Shown one piece after another: positions 49,996 through 60,206 of a stretch of 64,000 nucleotides of DNA. Both the position numbers and the translations under genes were made by a program. Under the pieces are notes generated by a model that ran no database searches, was not told where the DNA came from, and saw nothing but the letters and a program-made list of their open reading frames with translations. Source of the stretch: Neobacillus drentensis (GTDB lineage Bacteria > Bacillota > Bacilli > Bacillales > Cytobacillaceae); the NCBI RefSeq assembly GCF_021560175.1, contig NZ_CP091110.1:1850001-1914000 (forward strand), written 5' to 3'. The stretch's first letter is position 1, and every line of letters starts with the position of its first letter.

Positions 49996-51555
49996 TTGGA
50001 TTTAATTACTATCATCTCCATTTTGCTTGGCCTTATCGTCGGTGCCGTTGTTGGCTATTTTGTTCATAAATCCATTGCTGATGCAAAAGTAGCAGGTGCA
50101 AAGAATGCTGCAGAGCAGATTCTTGAAGATGCGAAACGTGATGCTGATTCATTGAAAAAAGAAGCTTTGCTAGAAGCAAAGGATGAAATTCACAAGCTTC
50201 GTACTGAAGCTGAACGTGAGGTTCGTGAACGAAGAAATGAAATGCAAAAACAAGAAAACCGTTTACTGCAAAGAGAAGAGAATTTAGATCGAAAAGAGGA
50301 AACGTTAAACAAGCGTGAAAATCTTTTAGAAAAGAAGGATGATTCTCTAAACCAAAGACAACAGCATATTGAAGAGATGGAAAGCAAAGTGGACGAGTTG
50401 GTACGAAAACAACAAACTGAACTCGAACGTATATCGAGCTTAACGCGCGAGGAAGCAAAAACAATCATTGTCGACAGAATGGAACAAGAATTATCCCATG
50501 ACACGGCTATAATGATTAAAGAAAGTGAAAATCGAGCGAAAGAGGAAGCCGACAAGAAAGCGAAGGAAATTCTCTCCCTAGCCATCCAGCGTTGCGCTGC
50601 TGACCATGTTGCGGAAACGACTGTTTCTGTCGTCAACCTTCCAAATGACGAAATGAAAGGTCGGATTATCGGCCGTGAAGGACGAAATATTCGTACCCTT
50701 GAAACATTAACCGGAATTGATTTGATTATTGATGACACTCCTGAAGCTGTCATTCTATCAGGCTTTGATCCTATTCGGAGAGAGACAGCTCGCTTAGCTT
50801 TAGAAAAGTTAGTTCAAGACGGACGAATCCATCCTGCCCGTATCGAGGAAATGGTTGAAAAATCCCGTCGGGAAGTGGATGAATATATTCGTGAAGTCGG
50901 AGAGCAAACAACCTTTGAAGTGGGAGTTCATGGACTTCATCCGGATCTTATCAAAATTCTTGGCCGCTTAAAATTCCGTACTAGCTACGGTCAAAACGTC
51001 CTTAAGCATTCTATGGAAGTGGCTCAGCTTTCTGGCTTATTGGCTGCTGAACTTGGTCAGGATGAAACACTGGCCCGTCGTGCAGGATTGCTTCATGACA
51101 TCGGTAAAGCAATAGATCATGAGGTAGAAGGAAGCCATGTGGAAATTGGGGTAGAACTTGCAACAAAATACAAGGAACACCCAGTTGTAATCAATAGTAT
51201 TGCATCCCACCATGGTGATACAGAACCTACATCCATCATTGCCGTCCTTGTGGCCGCAGCAGATGCTTTATCAGCTGCTAGACCAGGAGCTCGTAGTGAA
51301 ACACTCGAAAACTATATCCGCCGCCTTGAAAAGCTTGAGGAGATTTCAGAGTCTTATGAAGGCGTTGAAAAATCTTTTGCGATTCAAGCAGGTAGGGAAG
51401 TCCGTATTATTGTAAGACCAGACGCAGTTGATGATCTTGCTGCACATCGATTAGCACGAGATATTCGTAAACGAATCGAAGAGGAACTTGATTATCCTGG
51501 ACATATTAAAGTAACAGTAATCCGTGAAACACGGGCTGTTGAATATGCAAAATAA
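49996..51555 (+). CDS. rny: ribonuclease Y
   Basis: Membrane-bound endoribonuclease that starts decay of many mRNAs. The 519 residues (usual 520) have an N-terminal membrane helix (about 3-22), a long charged coiled coil (about 30-200), a KH domain ([19 protein letters not shown], about 218-236) and an HD domain with [18 protein letters not shown] start with GAGGAGGTG six bases upstream. It precedes ymdB, its usual partner, which has been reported to influence Rny activity. Confidence 0.97.
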   Translation: MDLITIISILLGLIVGAVVGYFVHKSIADAKVAGAKNAAEQILEDAKRDADSLKKEALLEAKDEIHKLRTEAEREVRERRNEMQKQENRLLQREENLDRKEETLNKRENLLEKKDDSLNQRQQHIEEMESKVDELVRKQQTELERISSLTREEAKTIIVDRMEQELSHDTAIMIKESENRAKEEADKKAKEILSLAIQRCAADHVAETTVSVVNLPNDEMKGRIIGREGRNIRTLETLTGIDLIIDDTPEAVILSGFDPIRRETARLALEKLVQDGRIHPARIEEMVEKSRREVDEYIREVGEQTTFEVGVHGLHPDLIKILGRLKFRTSYGQNVLKHSMEVAQLSGLLAAELGQDETLARRAGLLHDIGKAIDHEVEGSHVEIGVELATKYKEHPVVINSIASHHGDTEPTSIIAVLVAAADALSAARPGARSETLENYIRRLEKLEEISESYEGVEKSFAIQAGREVRIIVRPDAVDDLAAHRLARDIRKRIEEELDYPGHIKVTVIRETRAVEYAK

Positions 51556-51585
51556 AGCGGTGCGAATGCACTGCTTTATTTTTTT
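51554..51585 (+). terminator. terminator overlapping the rny stop
   Basis: AAAGCGGTGC, GAAT loop, GCACTGCTTT, followed by ATTTTTTT. A terminator between rny and ymdB implies either partial read-through or a separate ymdB promoter. Confidence 0.9.
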
Positions 51586-51667
51586 GAACAGTCTTATTTG
51601 GATTAAATAAGAACCATATGTGATACAATTTAAACAATACGAATTTTTATCAACGAAAGGGAATAAC

Positions 51668-52465
51668 ATGAACCTACTTTTTATCGGTGACGTCGTCGGC
51701 TCCCCGGGTCGAGACATGGTGAAGGAATATCTGCCAAAGTTAAAGGAAAAATACCGGCCGCATTTTACCATCATTAATGGTGAAAACTCAGCGGGTGGAA
51801 AAGGGATAACCGAAAAAATCTATCGTGAATTTTTGAGCCATGGTGCCCAAGCGGTTACACTGGGTAATCATGCATGGGATAACCGAGAGATATTTGAGTT
51901 TATCGATTCGGCAAAAAATATGGTACGGCCTGCGAATTTCCCAGAAGGAACACCGGGAAAAGGACTTGCCTTTTTTAAAATAAATGAATTCGAAATAGCT
52001 GTTATAAATCTTCAGGGTCGAACCTTTATGGCGCCATTGGATTGTCCTTTTAAAAAAGCGGATGAATTAGTCCAAATTGCCAGAGAAAGGACGCCGTTCA
52101 TTTTTGTGGACTTTCATGCGGAAGTCACCAGTGAGAAGCAAGCCATGGGCTGGTATTTAGATGGAAGAGTATCGGCTGTTGTTGGTACCCATACGCATGT
52201 CCAAACGGCTGATAACCGGGTTTTGCCAGGCGGTACTGGCTATCTATCAGATGTGGGCATGACAGGCCCTTACGACGGTATTCTTGGAGTGGAAAGGGAG
52301 GCTGTGCTCAAAAGATTCCTAACAAGCCTACCAGTTCGATTTGAAGTGCCTACGTCCGGCAGAAACCAGCTGAGTGCCGTTTACATTGAATTAGATCGAA
52401 AAACAGGTTTGGCTAAAAAAATCGTTCCCATCCAAATTAATGACGACCATCCATTTTATAGTTAA
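51668..52465 (+). CDS. ymdB: 2',3'-cyclic nucleotide phosphodiesterase YmdB
   Basis: A 265-residue calcineurin-like metallophosphoesterase: FIGDVVGSPGRDM near the N-terminus, INGENSAGGKG, TLGNHAWDN, DFHAEVTSEK and GTHTHVQTAD supply the metal ligands. B. subtilis YmdB hydrolyses cyclic nucleotides and affects biofilm and late adaptive gene expression. ATG at 51668 with GAAAGGGA before it. Confidence 0.95.
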   Translation: MNLLFIGDVVGSPGRDMVKEYLPKLKEKYRPHFTIINGENSAGGKGITEKIYREFLSHGAQAVTLGNHAWDNREIFEFIDSAKNMVRPANFPEGTPGKGLAFFKINEFEIAVINLQGRTFMAPLDCPFKKADELVQIARERTPFIFVDFHAEVTSEKQAMGWYLDGRVSAVVGTHTHVQTADNRVLPGGTGYLSDVGMTGPYDGILGVEREAVLKRFLTSLPVRFEVPTSGRNQLSAVYIELDRKTGLAKKIVPIQINDDHPFYS

Positions 52466-52491
52466 AAACTTCCGAGTTAGGAAGTTTTTTT
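52464..52491 (+). terminator. terminator after ymdB
   Basis: AAAAACTTCC and GGAAGTTTTT (10 bp perfect) around GAGTTA, with further T. Confidence 0.9.
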
Positions 52492-52585
52492 TGAGTCTTT
52501 ATAAAAGTATGATGACACTCCCTGAAAAAATCGCCGATTAGTGAGTTAGTTTTATTGCGAATATCTTGACTTTTTTCGTCCAAGC

Positions 52586-52611
52586 CGGAATATGTCATTT
52601 CACAGCTGAAT
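52586..52611 (+). promoter_or_regulatory. candidate sigma-H promoter for spoVS
   Basis: CGGAATA, 14 bases, TGAAT resembles the sigma-H pattern (AGGAWWT, 12-14 bases, RGAAT). B. subtilis spoVS is transcribed by sigma-H, so position and pattern agree. Two mismatches in the -35 keep this tentative. Confidence 0.4.
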
Positions 52612-52693
52612 ATAGTAGCAGTGGAATGTTATAACCTGATTTGTTCATGAAATGCTCATGCGGGATCGGGATTTTTCTAAGGGGGAGCTAGGA

Positions 52694-52954
52694 ATGGAAA
52701 TATTAAAAGTTTCAGCAAAATCTAATCCTAATTCTGTAGCTGGTGCACTTGCCGGAGTTCTGCGTGAAAGAGGTGCAGCAGAAATACAGGCAATTGGTGC
52801 GGGTGCATTGAATCAAGCCGTTAAGGCAGTAGCGATTGCAAGAGGGTTTGTAGCACCTAGCGGAGTTGATTTGATCTGTATCCCTGCGTTTACCGATATT
52901 TTGATTGACGGGGAAGAACGCACAGCTATTAAGCTAATTGTAGAGCCGCGTTGA
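52694..52954 (+). CDS. spoVS: stage V sporulation protein S
   Basis: An 86-residue Alba-like protein, the exact family length, with LKVSAKSNPNSVAGALAGVLRERGAAEIQAIGAGALNQAVKA as its conserved core. Needed for correct progress of sporulation past stage V in B. subtilis; its molecular role is unclear. AAGGGGGAG precedes the ATG at 52694. Monocistronic, ended by a very strong terminator. Confidence 0.97.
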   Translation: MEILKVSAKSNPNSVAGALAGVLRERGAAEIQAIGAGALNQAVKAVAIARGFVAPSGVDLICIPAFTDILIDGEERTAIKLIVEPR

Positions 52955-52978
52955 AAGAGATAGGCCTCAAGACATAAA

Positions 52979-53021
52979 CAGCAAAAACCTGCATGGAAAT
53001 CATTCCGGCAGGTTTTTGCTG
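52979..53021 (+). terminator. terminator after spoVS
   Basis: CAGCAAAAACCTGC and GCAGGTTTTTGCTG form a 14-bp perfect stem, with a small internal TGGAA/TTCC stem. Confidence 0.85.
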
Positions 53022-53247
53022 TTAAAAGTATATAAGAATTAAAAAAATACTATTCTGCTATATAACACAAACTTAAACGAGAATTCTAATTATAGTAAAG
53101 AAATCTAGTATTTGCGTATCTAAACGTTTATTTTAACGTAATTTTCCTAGTGATGTAATAGCCATTTTTTAATAATAAAAAAATATTCATATTTTAGACA
53201 ATATTTAATGCCAAAGGGTTGCAATTTTGAGTTCTTAGGTCTAGAAT

Positions 53248-53261
53248 TGTAAGCGTTTAGT
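53248..53261 (+). promoter_or_regulatory. cre-like site upstream of korA
   Basis: TGTAAGCGTTTAGT matches the CcpA operator TGWAANCGNTNWCA except in the last two bases. It is about 80 bases upstream of the predicted korA -10. A palindrome TAAACGTTTA also occurs at 53121-53130. Together with the terminator these are what the 441-bp spoVS-korA gap holds; the rest is AT-rich with nothing recognised. Confidence 0.3.
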
Positions 53262-53336
53262 ACATATTCTCAATTCTGACTATTTAGTCTTAATGGCGTT
53301 TTCATAGGCTAATTTCTAGTGGGTTACTTGGAATTG

Positions 53337-53345
53337 TGCTACAAT
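53337..53345 (+). promoter_or_regulatory. extended -10 promoter for korAB
   Basis: TGC plus TACAAT (53340-53345), 50 bases upstream of korA; no clear -35. Confidence 0.5.
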
Positions 53346-53395
53346 TAAAATGATTTAGACTACTTAATTATACATATCCAAAGGGGTGTAAGGGA

Positions 53396-55132
53396 ATGAT
53401 CAATCAACTTTCGTGGAAAGTTGGCGGACAACAAGGGGAAGGTATTGAAAGTACTGGGGAAATCTTTGCTATCGCACTGAATCGCCTAGGATATTACTTG
53501 TATGGCTATCGTCACTTTTCATCACGTATTAAAGGCGGTCATACAAATAATAAAATCAGAGTTAGTACAACAGAGGTTCGCTCTATTTCTGATGACCTGG
53601 ATATCCTTGTAGGATTCGACCAAGAAACTATTGATGTTAACTACAAAGAACTGCACAGTAATGGTGTAATCTTAGCTGATGCAAAATTTGATCCAAAGAA
53701 ACCTGAAGACACTGAAGCCTCCTTGTATGCGGTTCCATTCACTGAAATTGCAACAGAATTAGGGACTTCCTTAATGAAGAACATGGTTGCCATTGGGGCT
53801 ACCTCTGCCGTTCTTGATTTGGATATTCAAGTTTTTGAAGAAGTAGTTCGAGAGATTTTTGGTAAAAAAGGTGATAAGGTTGTAGCCAAAAATATGGATG
53901 CCATTAAAGCAGGCTACGATTATATGAAAGAAAAAATGGATGCATCTGTACCGACGATGGTACTTGAAAAAGCAGATGGCAAACGCCGGATGTATATGAT
54001 TGGAAATGATGCGATTGCATTAGGTGCTATGGCAGGCGGATGCCGATTCATGGCTGCTTACCCTATTACACCTGCTTCTGATATCATGGAATATTTAATT
54101 AAGAAATTACCGGCTGTTGGCGGCACAGTAATTCAAACAGAAGATGAAATTGCTGCATGTACAATGACGATTGGTGCAAGTTACGGTGGTATTCGTGCGA
54201 TCACAGCTTCATCAGGTCCAGGATTATCCTTGAAAATGGAAGCAATCGGACTAGCTGGTATTACAGAAACTCCGCTTGTTATTGTTGATACACAGCGTGG
54301 CGGTCCTTCTACAGGTCTTCCAACAAAGCAAGAACAGTCTGACTTAATGGCCATGATTTACGGAACACATGGTGAAATTCCAAAAATTGTTTTAGCGCCA
54401 AGTACTGTTCAAGAAGCATTCTATGATACGGCAGAAGCCTTTAACCTTGCTGAAGAATATCAATGTCCGGTCATCGTATTGTCTGACCTTCAATTATCAT
54501 TAGGTAAGCAAACGGTTGAACCTTTAGATGTATCTAAAGTAGAAATCCGACGCGGAAAGCTTGTAACCGAAGAGCTTCCTGAAATTGAAAACAAAGGCTA
54601 TTTCAAGCGCTATGAAGTAACAGAAGATGGCATTTCACCTCGTACCATTCCTGGTATGAAGAACGGAATTCACCATGTTACTGGTGTTGAACATGCGGAA
54701 ACTGGTAAACCATCTGAATCAGCTTCAAACCGGATTGCGCAAATGGATAAACGCTTCCGTAAAGTTGAAAAGATTCGCTTTAACACACCTGTTTATAAAA
54801 ATGCACAATATGAAAATCCAGACATCTTAATCGTAGGGTTTAACTCTACGCGCGGTGCCATTGAGGAAGCAATGGTTCGATTGGAGAAGGATGGCTTGAA
54901 AGTAAATCATGCCCAAATTCGCCTAATTCATCCATTCCCAACTGACGAAGTACTTCCATTAGTTCAAGCTGCGAAAAAAGTACTCGTTGTTGAAAACAAT
55001 GCAACTGGACAGTTAGCAAACATTATGAAAATGAATATTGGTCATGCTGATAAAATTACTAAATATGTTAAATACGATGGGAACCCATTCCTACCGCACG
55101 AAGTTCATTCAAAATGTAAGGAGTTGTTCTAA
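53396..55132 (+). CDS. korA: 2-oxoacid:ferredoxin oxidoreductase, fused gamma-alpha subunit
   Basis: Oxidatively decarboxylates a 2-oxoacid (probably 2-oxoglutarate) to the acyl-CoA with reduction of ferredoxin. The 578 residues combine an N-terminal gamma domain (KVGGQQGEGIESTGEIFA; RHFSSRIKGGHTNNKIR) of about 180 residues with the alpha domain (GGCRFMAAYPITPASDIMEYL; QTEDEIAACTMTIGASYGG; ASSGPGLSLKMEA). Substrate is inferred: pyruvate or other oxoacids cannot be excluded. It is found in this position in several Bacillus species; B. subtilis instead has tdh-kbl. Confidence 0.9.
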   Translation: MINQLSWKVGGQQGEGIESTGEIFAIALNRLGYYLYGYRHFSSRIKGGHTNNKIRVSTTEVRSISDDLDILVGFDQETIDVNYKELHSNGVILADAKFDPKKPEDTEASLYAVPFTEIATELGTSLMKNMVAIGATSAVLDLDIQVFEEVVREIFGKKGDKVVAKNMDAIKAGYDYMKEKMDASVPTMVLEKADGKRRMYMIGNDAIALGAMAGGCRFMAAYPITPASDIMEYLIKKLPAVGGTVIQTEDEIAACTMTIGASYGGIRAITASSGPGLSLKMEAIGLAGITETPLVIVDTQRGGPSTGLPTKQEQSDLMAMIYGTHGEIPKIVLAPSTVQEAFYDTAEAFNLAEEYQCPVIVLSDLQLSLGKQTVEPLDVSKVEIRRGKLVTEELPEIENKGYFKRYEVTEDGISPRTIPGMKNGIHHVTGVEHAETGKPSESASNRIAQMDKRFRKVEKIRFNTPVYKNAQYENPDILIVGFNSTRGAIEEAMVRLEKDGLKVNHAQIRLIHPFPTDEVLPLVQAAKKVLVVENNATGQLANIMKMNIGHADKITKYVKYDGNPFLPHEVHSKCKELF

Positions 55133-55999
<867 letters not shown>

Positions 56000-56012
56000 T
56001 TGATGTTACACC

Positions 56013-56041
56013 ACCCGTGGACAATTCCACGGGTTTTTTAG
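56013..56041 (+). terminator. terminator after korB
   Basis: ACCCGTGGA, CAAT loop, TCCACGGGT, then TTTTT. Confidence 0.92.
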
Positions 56042-56143
56042 CGTTTTTTTTAAGAGACACCCCGGCTATTAAAGAACGTCTATTTAATAATATTTCTTAT
56101 CTCTGATTTCACATGATAACTCGCGTGTTGACAGGGATTTCTA

Positions 56144-56172
56144 TTGTTTTCAGTCATGTAAACCTTTATACT
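56144..56172 (+). promoter_or_regulatory. promoter candidate for miaB
   Basis: TTGTTT (56144-56149), a 17-base spacer and TATACT (56167-56172), about 100 bases before miaB. A TATAAT just downstream could be an alternative -10. Confidence 0.35.
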
Positions 56173-56272
56173 ATTATAATGTGTGGACTTTCATAGTAAG
56201 CACAGGTAATAAATAACAATTGGAAAATTAATAGACATTTGAGGTTATTTTTAAAGAAAGGGGTTTATGAAC

Positions 56273-57817
56273 ATGAATGAAAAACAACGATTAGAAGGTC
56301 AACAAGTAGCAACTGCTAATTCTTCGGACAAAAAATCCGCCAAGGATTACAGCAAATACTTCGAACAAGTGATTACGGCACCTTCTTTAAAAGATGCGAA
56401 AAAACGTGGTAAGGAAGAAGTAAAGTATCATAATGACTTTGCGATACCTGAAGAGTTTCGTGGAATGGGTGAAGGCCGTAAGTTCTATATCCGTACTTAT
56501 GGATGTCAAATGAACGAGCATGATACGGAGGTCATGGCAGGGATTTTTCTTGCATTAGGCTATGAACCAACCGACAACACGGAGGATGCGAATGTTATTC
56601 TTCTTAATACATGTGCGATCCGTGAAAATGCGGAAAACAAAGTTTTCGGCGAGCTTGGACATTTAAAAGCACTAAAGTTGGAAAAGCCGGACTTGCTCCT
56701 AGGCGTTTGTGGCTGTATGTCACAGGAAGAATCGGTTGTTAATAAAATTCTAAAAACCTATCATCATGTGGATATGATTTTTGGCACACACAATATCCAC
56801 CGCCTTCCAAATATTTTGAATGAAGCTTACATGTCAAAAGAAATGGTTGTCGAAGTATGGTCAAAAGAAGGCGACGTCATTGAAAACCTTCCAAAAGTAC
56901 GTCGTGGGAAAATCAAAGCATGGGTAAACATTATGTACGGCTGTGATAAATTCTGTACCTATTGTATCGTTCCGTATACACGTGGAAAAGAACGGAGCCG
57001 CAGACCAGAAGAAATTATCCAGGAAGTACGCCATTTAGCCGCACAAGGTTATCAGGAAGTTACCTTACTAGGTCAAAACGTAAATGCATATGGGAAAGAC
57101 TTAGAAGGATTGAACTATGGTCTAGGAGACCTAATGGATGAATTACGTAAAATTGATATTCCAAGAATCCGTTTTACTACAAGCCATCCGCGCGACTTTG
57201 ATGACCGTTTGATTGAGGTTCTTGCTAAGGGCGGTAACCTAATGGATCATATTCACCTTCCAGTTCAATCAGGTTCAACTGATGTCTTAAAAATTATGGC
57301 TCGTAAATATACAAGAGAACAATATTTAGAGCTAGTAAGAAAAATTAAGGCAGCGATCCCAAATGTTGCCCTGACAACCGATATCATTGTTGGCTATCCC
57401 AATGAAACAGATGAGCAGTTTGAAGAGACAATGTCACTTTATCGTGAGGTAGGGTACGAATTGGCGTATACCTTTATTTATTCCCCACGTGAAGGTACAC
57501 CAGCTGCAAAAATGGAAGATAATGTTCCGTTAGAAGTGAAGAAAGAACGTCTTCAACGATTAAACAATTTGGTGAATGAGCTGTCGTTAGAAGCCATGAA
57601 GAAGCATGTAGGTCAAACGGTTGATGTATTGATCGAAGGGGAAAGTAAGAACAATCCGGACGTCCTTGCAGGTTATACGACGAGAAATAAGCTTGTAAAT
57701 GTAATCGCACCAAAATCAGCGATTGGAAAAATCATTAAAGTAAAGATTACAGATGCAAAAACATGGTCATTAAATGGAGAAATGGTTGAAGAATTAGAAC
57801 CAGTTGAGGTGAAATAA
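56273..57817 (+). CDS. miaB: tRNA-2-methylthio-N6-isopentenyladenosine synthase
   Basis: Radical SAM methylthiotransferase acting on i6A37 of tRNA. The 514 residues contain the UPF0004 domain with cysteines in [21 protein letters not shown] and GVCGCMSQ, the radical SAM motif [16 protein letters not shown] (CxxxCxxC) and a C-terminal TRAM domain. ATG at 56273 is preferred over ATG at 56267, since AAAGGGG is only about three bases from the first. GTG of ricA follows the stop by one base. Confidence 0.96.
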   Translation: MNEKQRLEGQQVATANSSDKKSAKDYSKYFEQVITAPSLKDAKKRGKEEVKYHNDFAIPEEFRGMGEGRKFYIRTYGCQMNEHDTEVMAGIFLALGYEPTDNTEDANVILLNTCAIRENAENKVFGELGHLKALKLEKPDLLLGVCGCMSQEESVVNKILKTYHHVDMIFGTHNIHRLPNILNEAYMSKEMVVEVWSKEGDVIENLPKVRRGKIKAWVNIMYGCDKFCTYCIVPYTRGKERSRRPEEIIQEVRHLAAQGYQEVTLLGQNVNAYGKDLEGLNYGLGDLMDELRKIDIPRIRFTTSHPRDFDDRLIEVLAKGGNLMDHIHLPVQSGSTDVLKIMARKYTREQYLELVRKIKAAIPNVALTTDIIVGYPNETDEQFEETMSLYREVGYELAYTFIYSPREGTPAAKMEDNVPLEVKKERLQRLNNLVNELSLEAMKKHVGQTVDVLIEGESKNNPDVLAGYTTRNKLVNVIAPKSAIGKIIKVKITDAKTWSLNGEMVEELEPVEVK

Positions 57818-57818
57818 A

Positions 57819-58274
57819 GTGGCGAAGTATACAAAAGACGATATCGTCGCTCGTGCAGCAGATCTAGCTCGAATGATTGCAGAAACAGACGAAGTAGATT
57901 TTTTTAAACGGGCAGAAGCTCATATTAATGAAAATCAAAAGGTTAAAACGTTAATTTCTGATATTAAGGGACTGCAAAAGCAGGCTGTGAACTTACAGCA
58001 TTATGGTAAATCAGAAGCATTGAAGAAGGTTGAAGATAAAATCACTACAATCGAAAAGGAATTGGATGAGATTCCAGTAGTTCAGGATTTCAAACAATCC
58101 CAATTAGATGTAAATGAACTACTTCAGTTGATTGCTTCCACTATTTCTAATACGGTTACCGATGAAATCATCCTTTCAACAGGCGGGGATGTATTAATGG
58201 GGGAAACAGGTTCAAGCTTGAAAAATGGCGGCGGGGCTTGTGATAACCATAACGACTGTGATCACGACCATTAA
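57819..58274 (+). CDS. ricA: RicA (YmcA), RNA maturation/development regulator
   Basis: Member of the YlbF/YmcA family; in B. subtilis RicA, RicF and RicT (YaaT) form an iron-sulfur complex that aids RNase Y-dependent mRNA processing and is needed for sporulation, biofilm and competence. The 151 residues have the helical core (VDFFKRAEAHINENQKVKTLI; ELLQLIASTIS) and a C-terminal tail with two cysteines and three histidines (ACDNHNDCDHDH), fitting cluster binding. GTG start two bases after the miaB stop. RNase Y itself is encoded 6 kb upstream. Confidence 0.94.
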   Translation: MAKYTKDDIVARAADLARMIAETDEVDFFKRAEAHINENQKVKTLISDIKGLQKQAVNLQHYGKSEALKKVEDKITTIEKELDEIPVVQDFKQSQLDVNELLQLIASTISNTVTDEIILSTGGDVLMGETGSSLKNGGGACDNHNDCDHDH

Positions 58275-58282
58275 AATAACTG

Positions 58283-58312
58283 ACCAGACTTCGCAATGAA
58301 GTCTGGTTTTCT
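58283..58312 (+). terminator. terminator after ricA
   Basis: ACCAGACTTC, GCAAT loop, GAAGTCTGGT, then TTTCTTTTT. Confidence 0.93.
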
Positions 58313-58445
58313 TTTTGTTCTTTTTTAGACAAAATCCCCATCATCTTCCTTTTTAAAGTACAGGTATTGTAAGTCACACACCTATAAATCCCGCATAAAA
58401 TGAAGCATGACTAAACTTTTAACCAGTATTCACAAAATTATATAT

Positions 58446-58474
58446 CACACTAGTCTAAGTTCACGCATACGATG
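58446..58474 (+). promoter_or_regulatory. candidate sporulation (sigma-E/sigma-K) promoter for cotE
   Basis: CACA, 16 bases, CATACGATG (58466-58474). It closely resembles the candidate at dpaA (CACC, 16 bases, CATAAGATG). B. subtilis cotE is transcribed in the mother cell from sigma-E and sigma-K promoters. Confidence 0.35.
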
Positions 58475-58506
58475 AAATGAAAATGAATGAGGAGGGTTCG
58501 CGCGAA

Positions 58507-59052
58507 ATGGGAGAATATAGAGAGATAATTACAAAGGCCGTAGTAGCGAAAGGACGTAAATTCACTCAGTCCAATCATACGATTAGCCCGGCGCATAATC
58601 CAACAAGTATTCTTGGCTGTTGGATCATCAACCATAAATACAAAGCGAAAAAAGTGGGCAAAACGGTAGAGATACATGGCTCGTATGATATCAATGTTTG
58701 GTATTCATATAATGATAATACCAAAACAGAGGTTGTAACTGAATGCGTTCAATACAAAGACACCATTAAGTTAAAGTATCGTGACCATGACTGCCTTGAT
58801 GACAATGAAATTTGTGCTCGAGTGCTGCAACAGCCGAACTGCTGTGAAGCCGTCATCTCCCCTAATGGTAACCGCATCATCGTCCATGTCGAAAGGGAAT
58901 TCCTTGTCGAGGTTATAGGCGAAACGAAGGTATGTGTCCGAGTAAGCCTAGAAGCCTGCAAAGACAAAGATGATGATTGGGGATTAGATGTGGATGACGA
59001 AGAATTTGAGGAATTAAACCCAGATTTCTTAGTTGGCGGGGAAGAAGAGTAA
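58507..59052 (+). CDS. cotE: outer spore coat morphogenetic protein CotE
   Basis: Organises the outer spore coat in the mother cell. The 181 residues begin [21 protein letters not shown], include [20 protein letters not shown] and [17 protein letters not shown], and end with an acidic tail and NPDFLVG, all as in B. subtilis CotE. The ATG at 58507 is chosen because GGAGGG (58491-58496) is ten bases upstream; the frame stays open to 58477 without a ribosome site. The protein is richer in cysteine than I recall for B. subtilis CotE. Confidence 0.96.
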   Translation: MGEYREIITKAVVAKGRKFTQSNHTISPAHNPTSILGCWIINHKYKAKKVGKTVEIHGSYDINVWYSYNDNTKTEVVTECVQYKDTIKLKYRDHDCLDDNEICARVLQQPNCCEAVISPNGNRIIVHVEREFLVEVIGETKVCVRVSLEACKDKDDDWGLDVDDEEFEELNPDFLVGGEEE

Positions 59053-59057
59053 GGACA

Positions 59058-59090
59058 CTAGGAAGGTAACACTTCCTAGTTTTTTCTTTT
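59058..59090 (+). terminator. terminator after cotE
   Basis: CTAGGAAG and CTTCCTAG stem with a 6-base loop, followed by TTTTTTC and TTTTT. Confidence 0.9.
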
Positions 59091-59269
59091 TATTAACATA
59101 TGAAAAAAATTCCGGCTTTAGACTGACAGAATAAACGAAGCCCCAAATGGTAGAGCAGCGCCCTGAGGACCTTGACGGTTGGCGGATGTTCTGAAGAATT
59201 CTGCCTGGATGTAAGTTTGATGAATGATTATTGAAAAACTCAGCAAGCTAGATTCTAGGAGGTGCTAAT

Positions 59270-59470
59270 ATGGAGCCGCGACAAACTGGAAATAAAAAAA
59301 TGCCTGATTTTGATCAATTAAATGATCGGATTATTCTTGAAAGTACACCAACGCCCATGATCGTGATCAAAACGAATCTTGACCCGAAAAACGTAACAGA
59401 AAATAATCCTTATTATCAGGATGAAGAAGTAAAAGACCCAAAAGCTGTAAAGGATTACTTTGAAGAATAA
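59270..59470 (+). CDS. small hypothetical protein, 66 residues
   Basis: I do not recognise this protein. It is hydrophilic, with an acidic C-terminal half (YYQDEEVKDPKAVKDYFEE), no cysteine and no membrane segment. An excellent AGGAGGTGC ribosome site seven bases before the ATG and a terminator just after the stop support it as a real gene. It lies directly after cotE; whether it is a sporulation protein is unknown. Confidence 0.65.
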   Translation: MEPRQTGNKKMPDFDQLNDRIILESTPTPMIVIKTNLDPKNVTENNPYYQDEEVKDPKAVKDYFEE

Positions 59471-59500
59471 AAGCCAGGATTATTTTTCCTGGCTCTTTTC
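59470..59500. terminator. bidirectional terminator between convergent genes
   Basis: AGCCAGG and CCTGGCT stem with A-run before and T-run after. It serves the 66-residue gene on + and overlaps the last codons of the acetyltransferase on -. Confidence 0.8.
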
Positions 59501-60034
59501 CCATTCTGGTTTTAATAACGATAACATAAACGTATCATGGAACTGTTCCTCTTGAAACATATAGCCTCGCAGTAACCCTTCGTGACTAAAACCTAATTTA
59601 TCCAGTAATGACAGGGAGGCAATATTTTCTGGATAAACAATCGCACCGATTCGATATAATCCCAGCTGTTCAAAACTAAACCGAATGACTTCACTGACAG
59701 CCTCGGCTGCAAACCCTTGTCTCCACAAAGCGGGATGCAGCTCATAGCCGATTTCTGCCCGTTTATTTTTAAGATTGAGAACGTTTAGACCAACAGTACC
59801 AATGATTCTTTGATTCTCCCTTAATTTGATTCCCCAGCGAATTCCCCGCTTATCCAAATAGTGCTTGTGAAACATATCAATTAATCGAGTGGCTTCTGCT
59901 TGTAAGGTGAAGGGACTGGTTCCATAAAAACGAGTCACTTCATCTAATGATAGTATCTCATAAACCGCATTCATATGTTGATGGGTTAGTTCAATTAGTT
60001 TTAATCTCTTCGTTTCCAAAATCGGAAAAGTCAT
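59480..60034 (-). CDS. GNAT-family N-acetyltransferase (RimJ/RimL-like)
   Basis: A 184-residue acetyltransferase of the group that includes RimJ and RimL. Visible are the N-terminal TKRLKLIELTHQHMNAVYEI, the GTVGLNVLNLKNKRAEIGYELHPALWRQGFAAEAV acetyl-CoA region (about 85-120; Q-G-x-A loop) and NIASLSLLDKLGFSHEG. Substrate cannot be told. I chose the ATG that gives MTFPILETKRL because AAGAGGTGTG lies just upstream; an ATG ten codons earlier is also in frame (to 60064). The only gene on the - strand in the window, convergent with its neighbour. Confidence 0.85.
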   Translation of the reverse strand: MTFPILETKRLKLIELTHQHMNAVYEILSLDEVTRFYGTSPFTLQAEATRLIDMFHKHYLDKRGIRWGIKLRENQRIIGTVGLNVLNLKNKRAEIGYELHPALWRQGFAAEAVSEVIRFSFEQLGLYRIGAIVYPENIASLSLLDKLGFSHEGLLRGYMFQEEQFHDTFMLSLLKPEWEKSQEK

Positions 60035-60206
60035 CGACACACCTCTTTTTTTCACCGTTTCCATCTATAATGGCAGTCAGAGCAAATATTTCTTTAATTG
60101 TATATTGGCTGAATAGAAATATCTAGGCTAAACCCAACAATGGATGAATATTTTTGGTAAAATGCAAACAAAGAGACGAAAGTCAAGAATGGTAGAAGGT
60201 GTGTAA

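Noticed and set aside
50033..50753. Long antisense open frames opposite rny and other genes
   Set aside because: They mirror the codon bias of the real + strand genes and have no ribosome sites or family matches.
59130..59235. tRNA-like segment (GGTAGAGCAGCG)
   Set aside because: It resembles a tRNA D-arm only; no acceptor pairing, anticodon arm or T-loop could be assembled.
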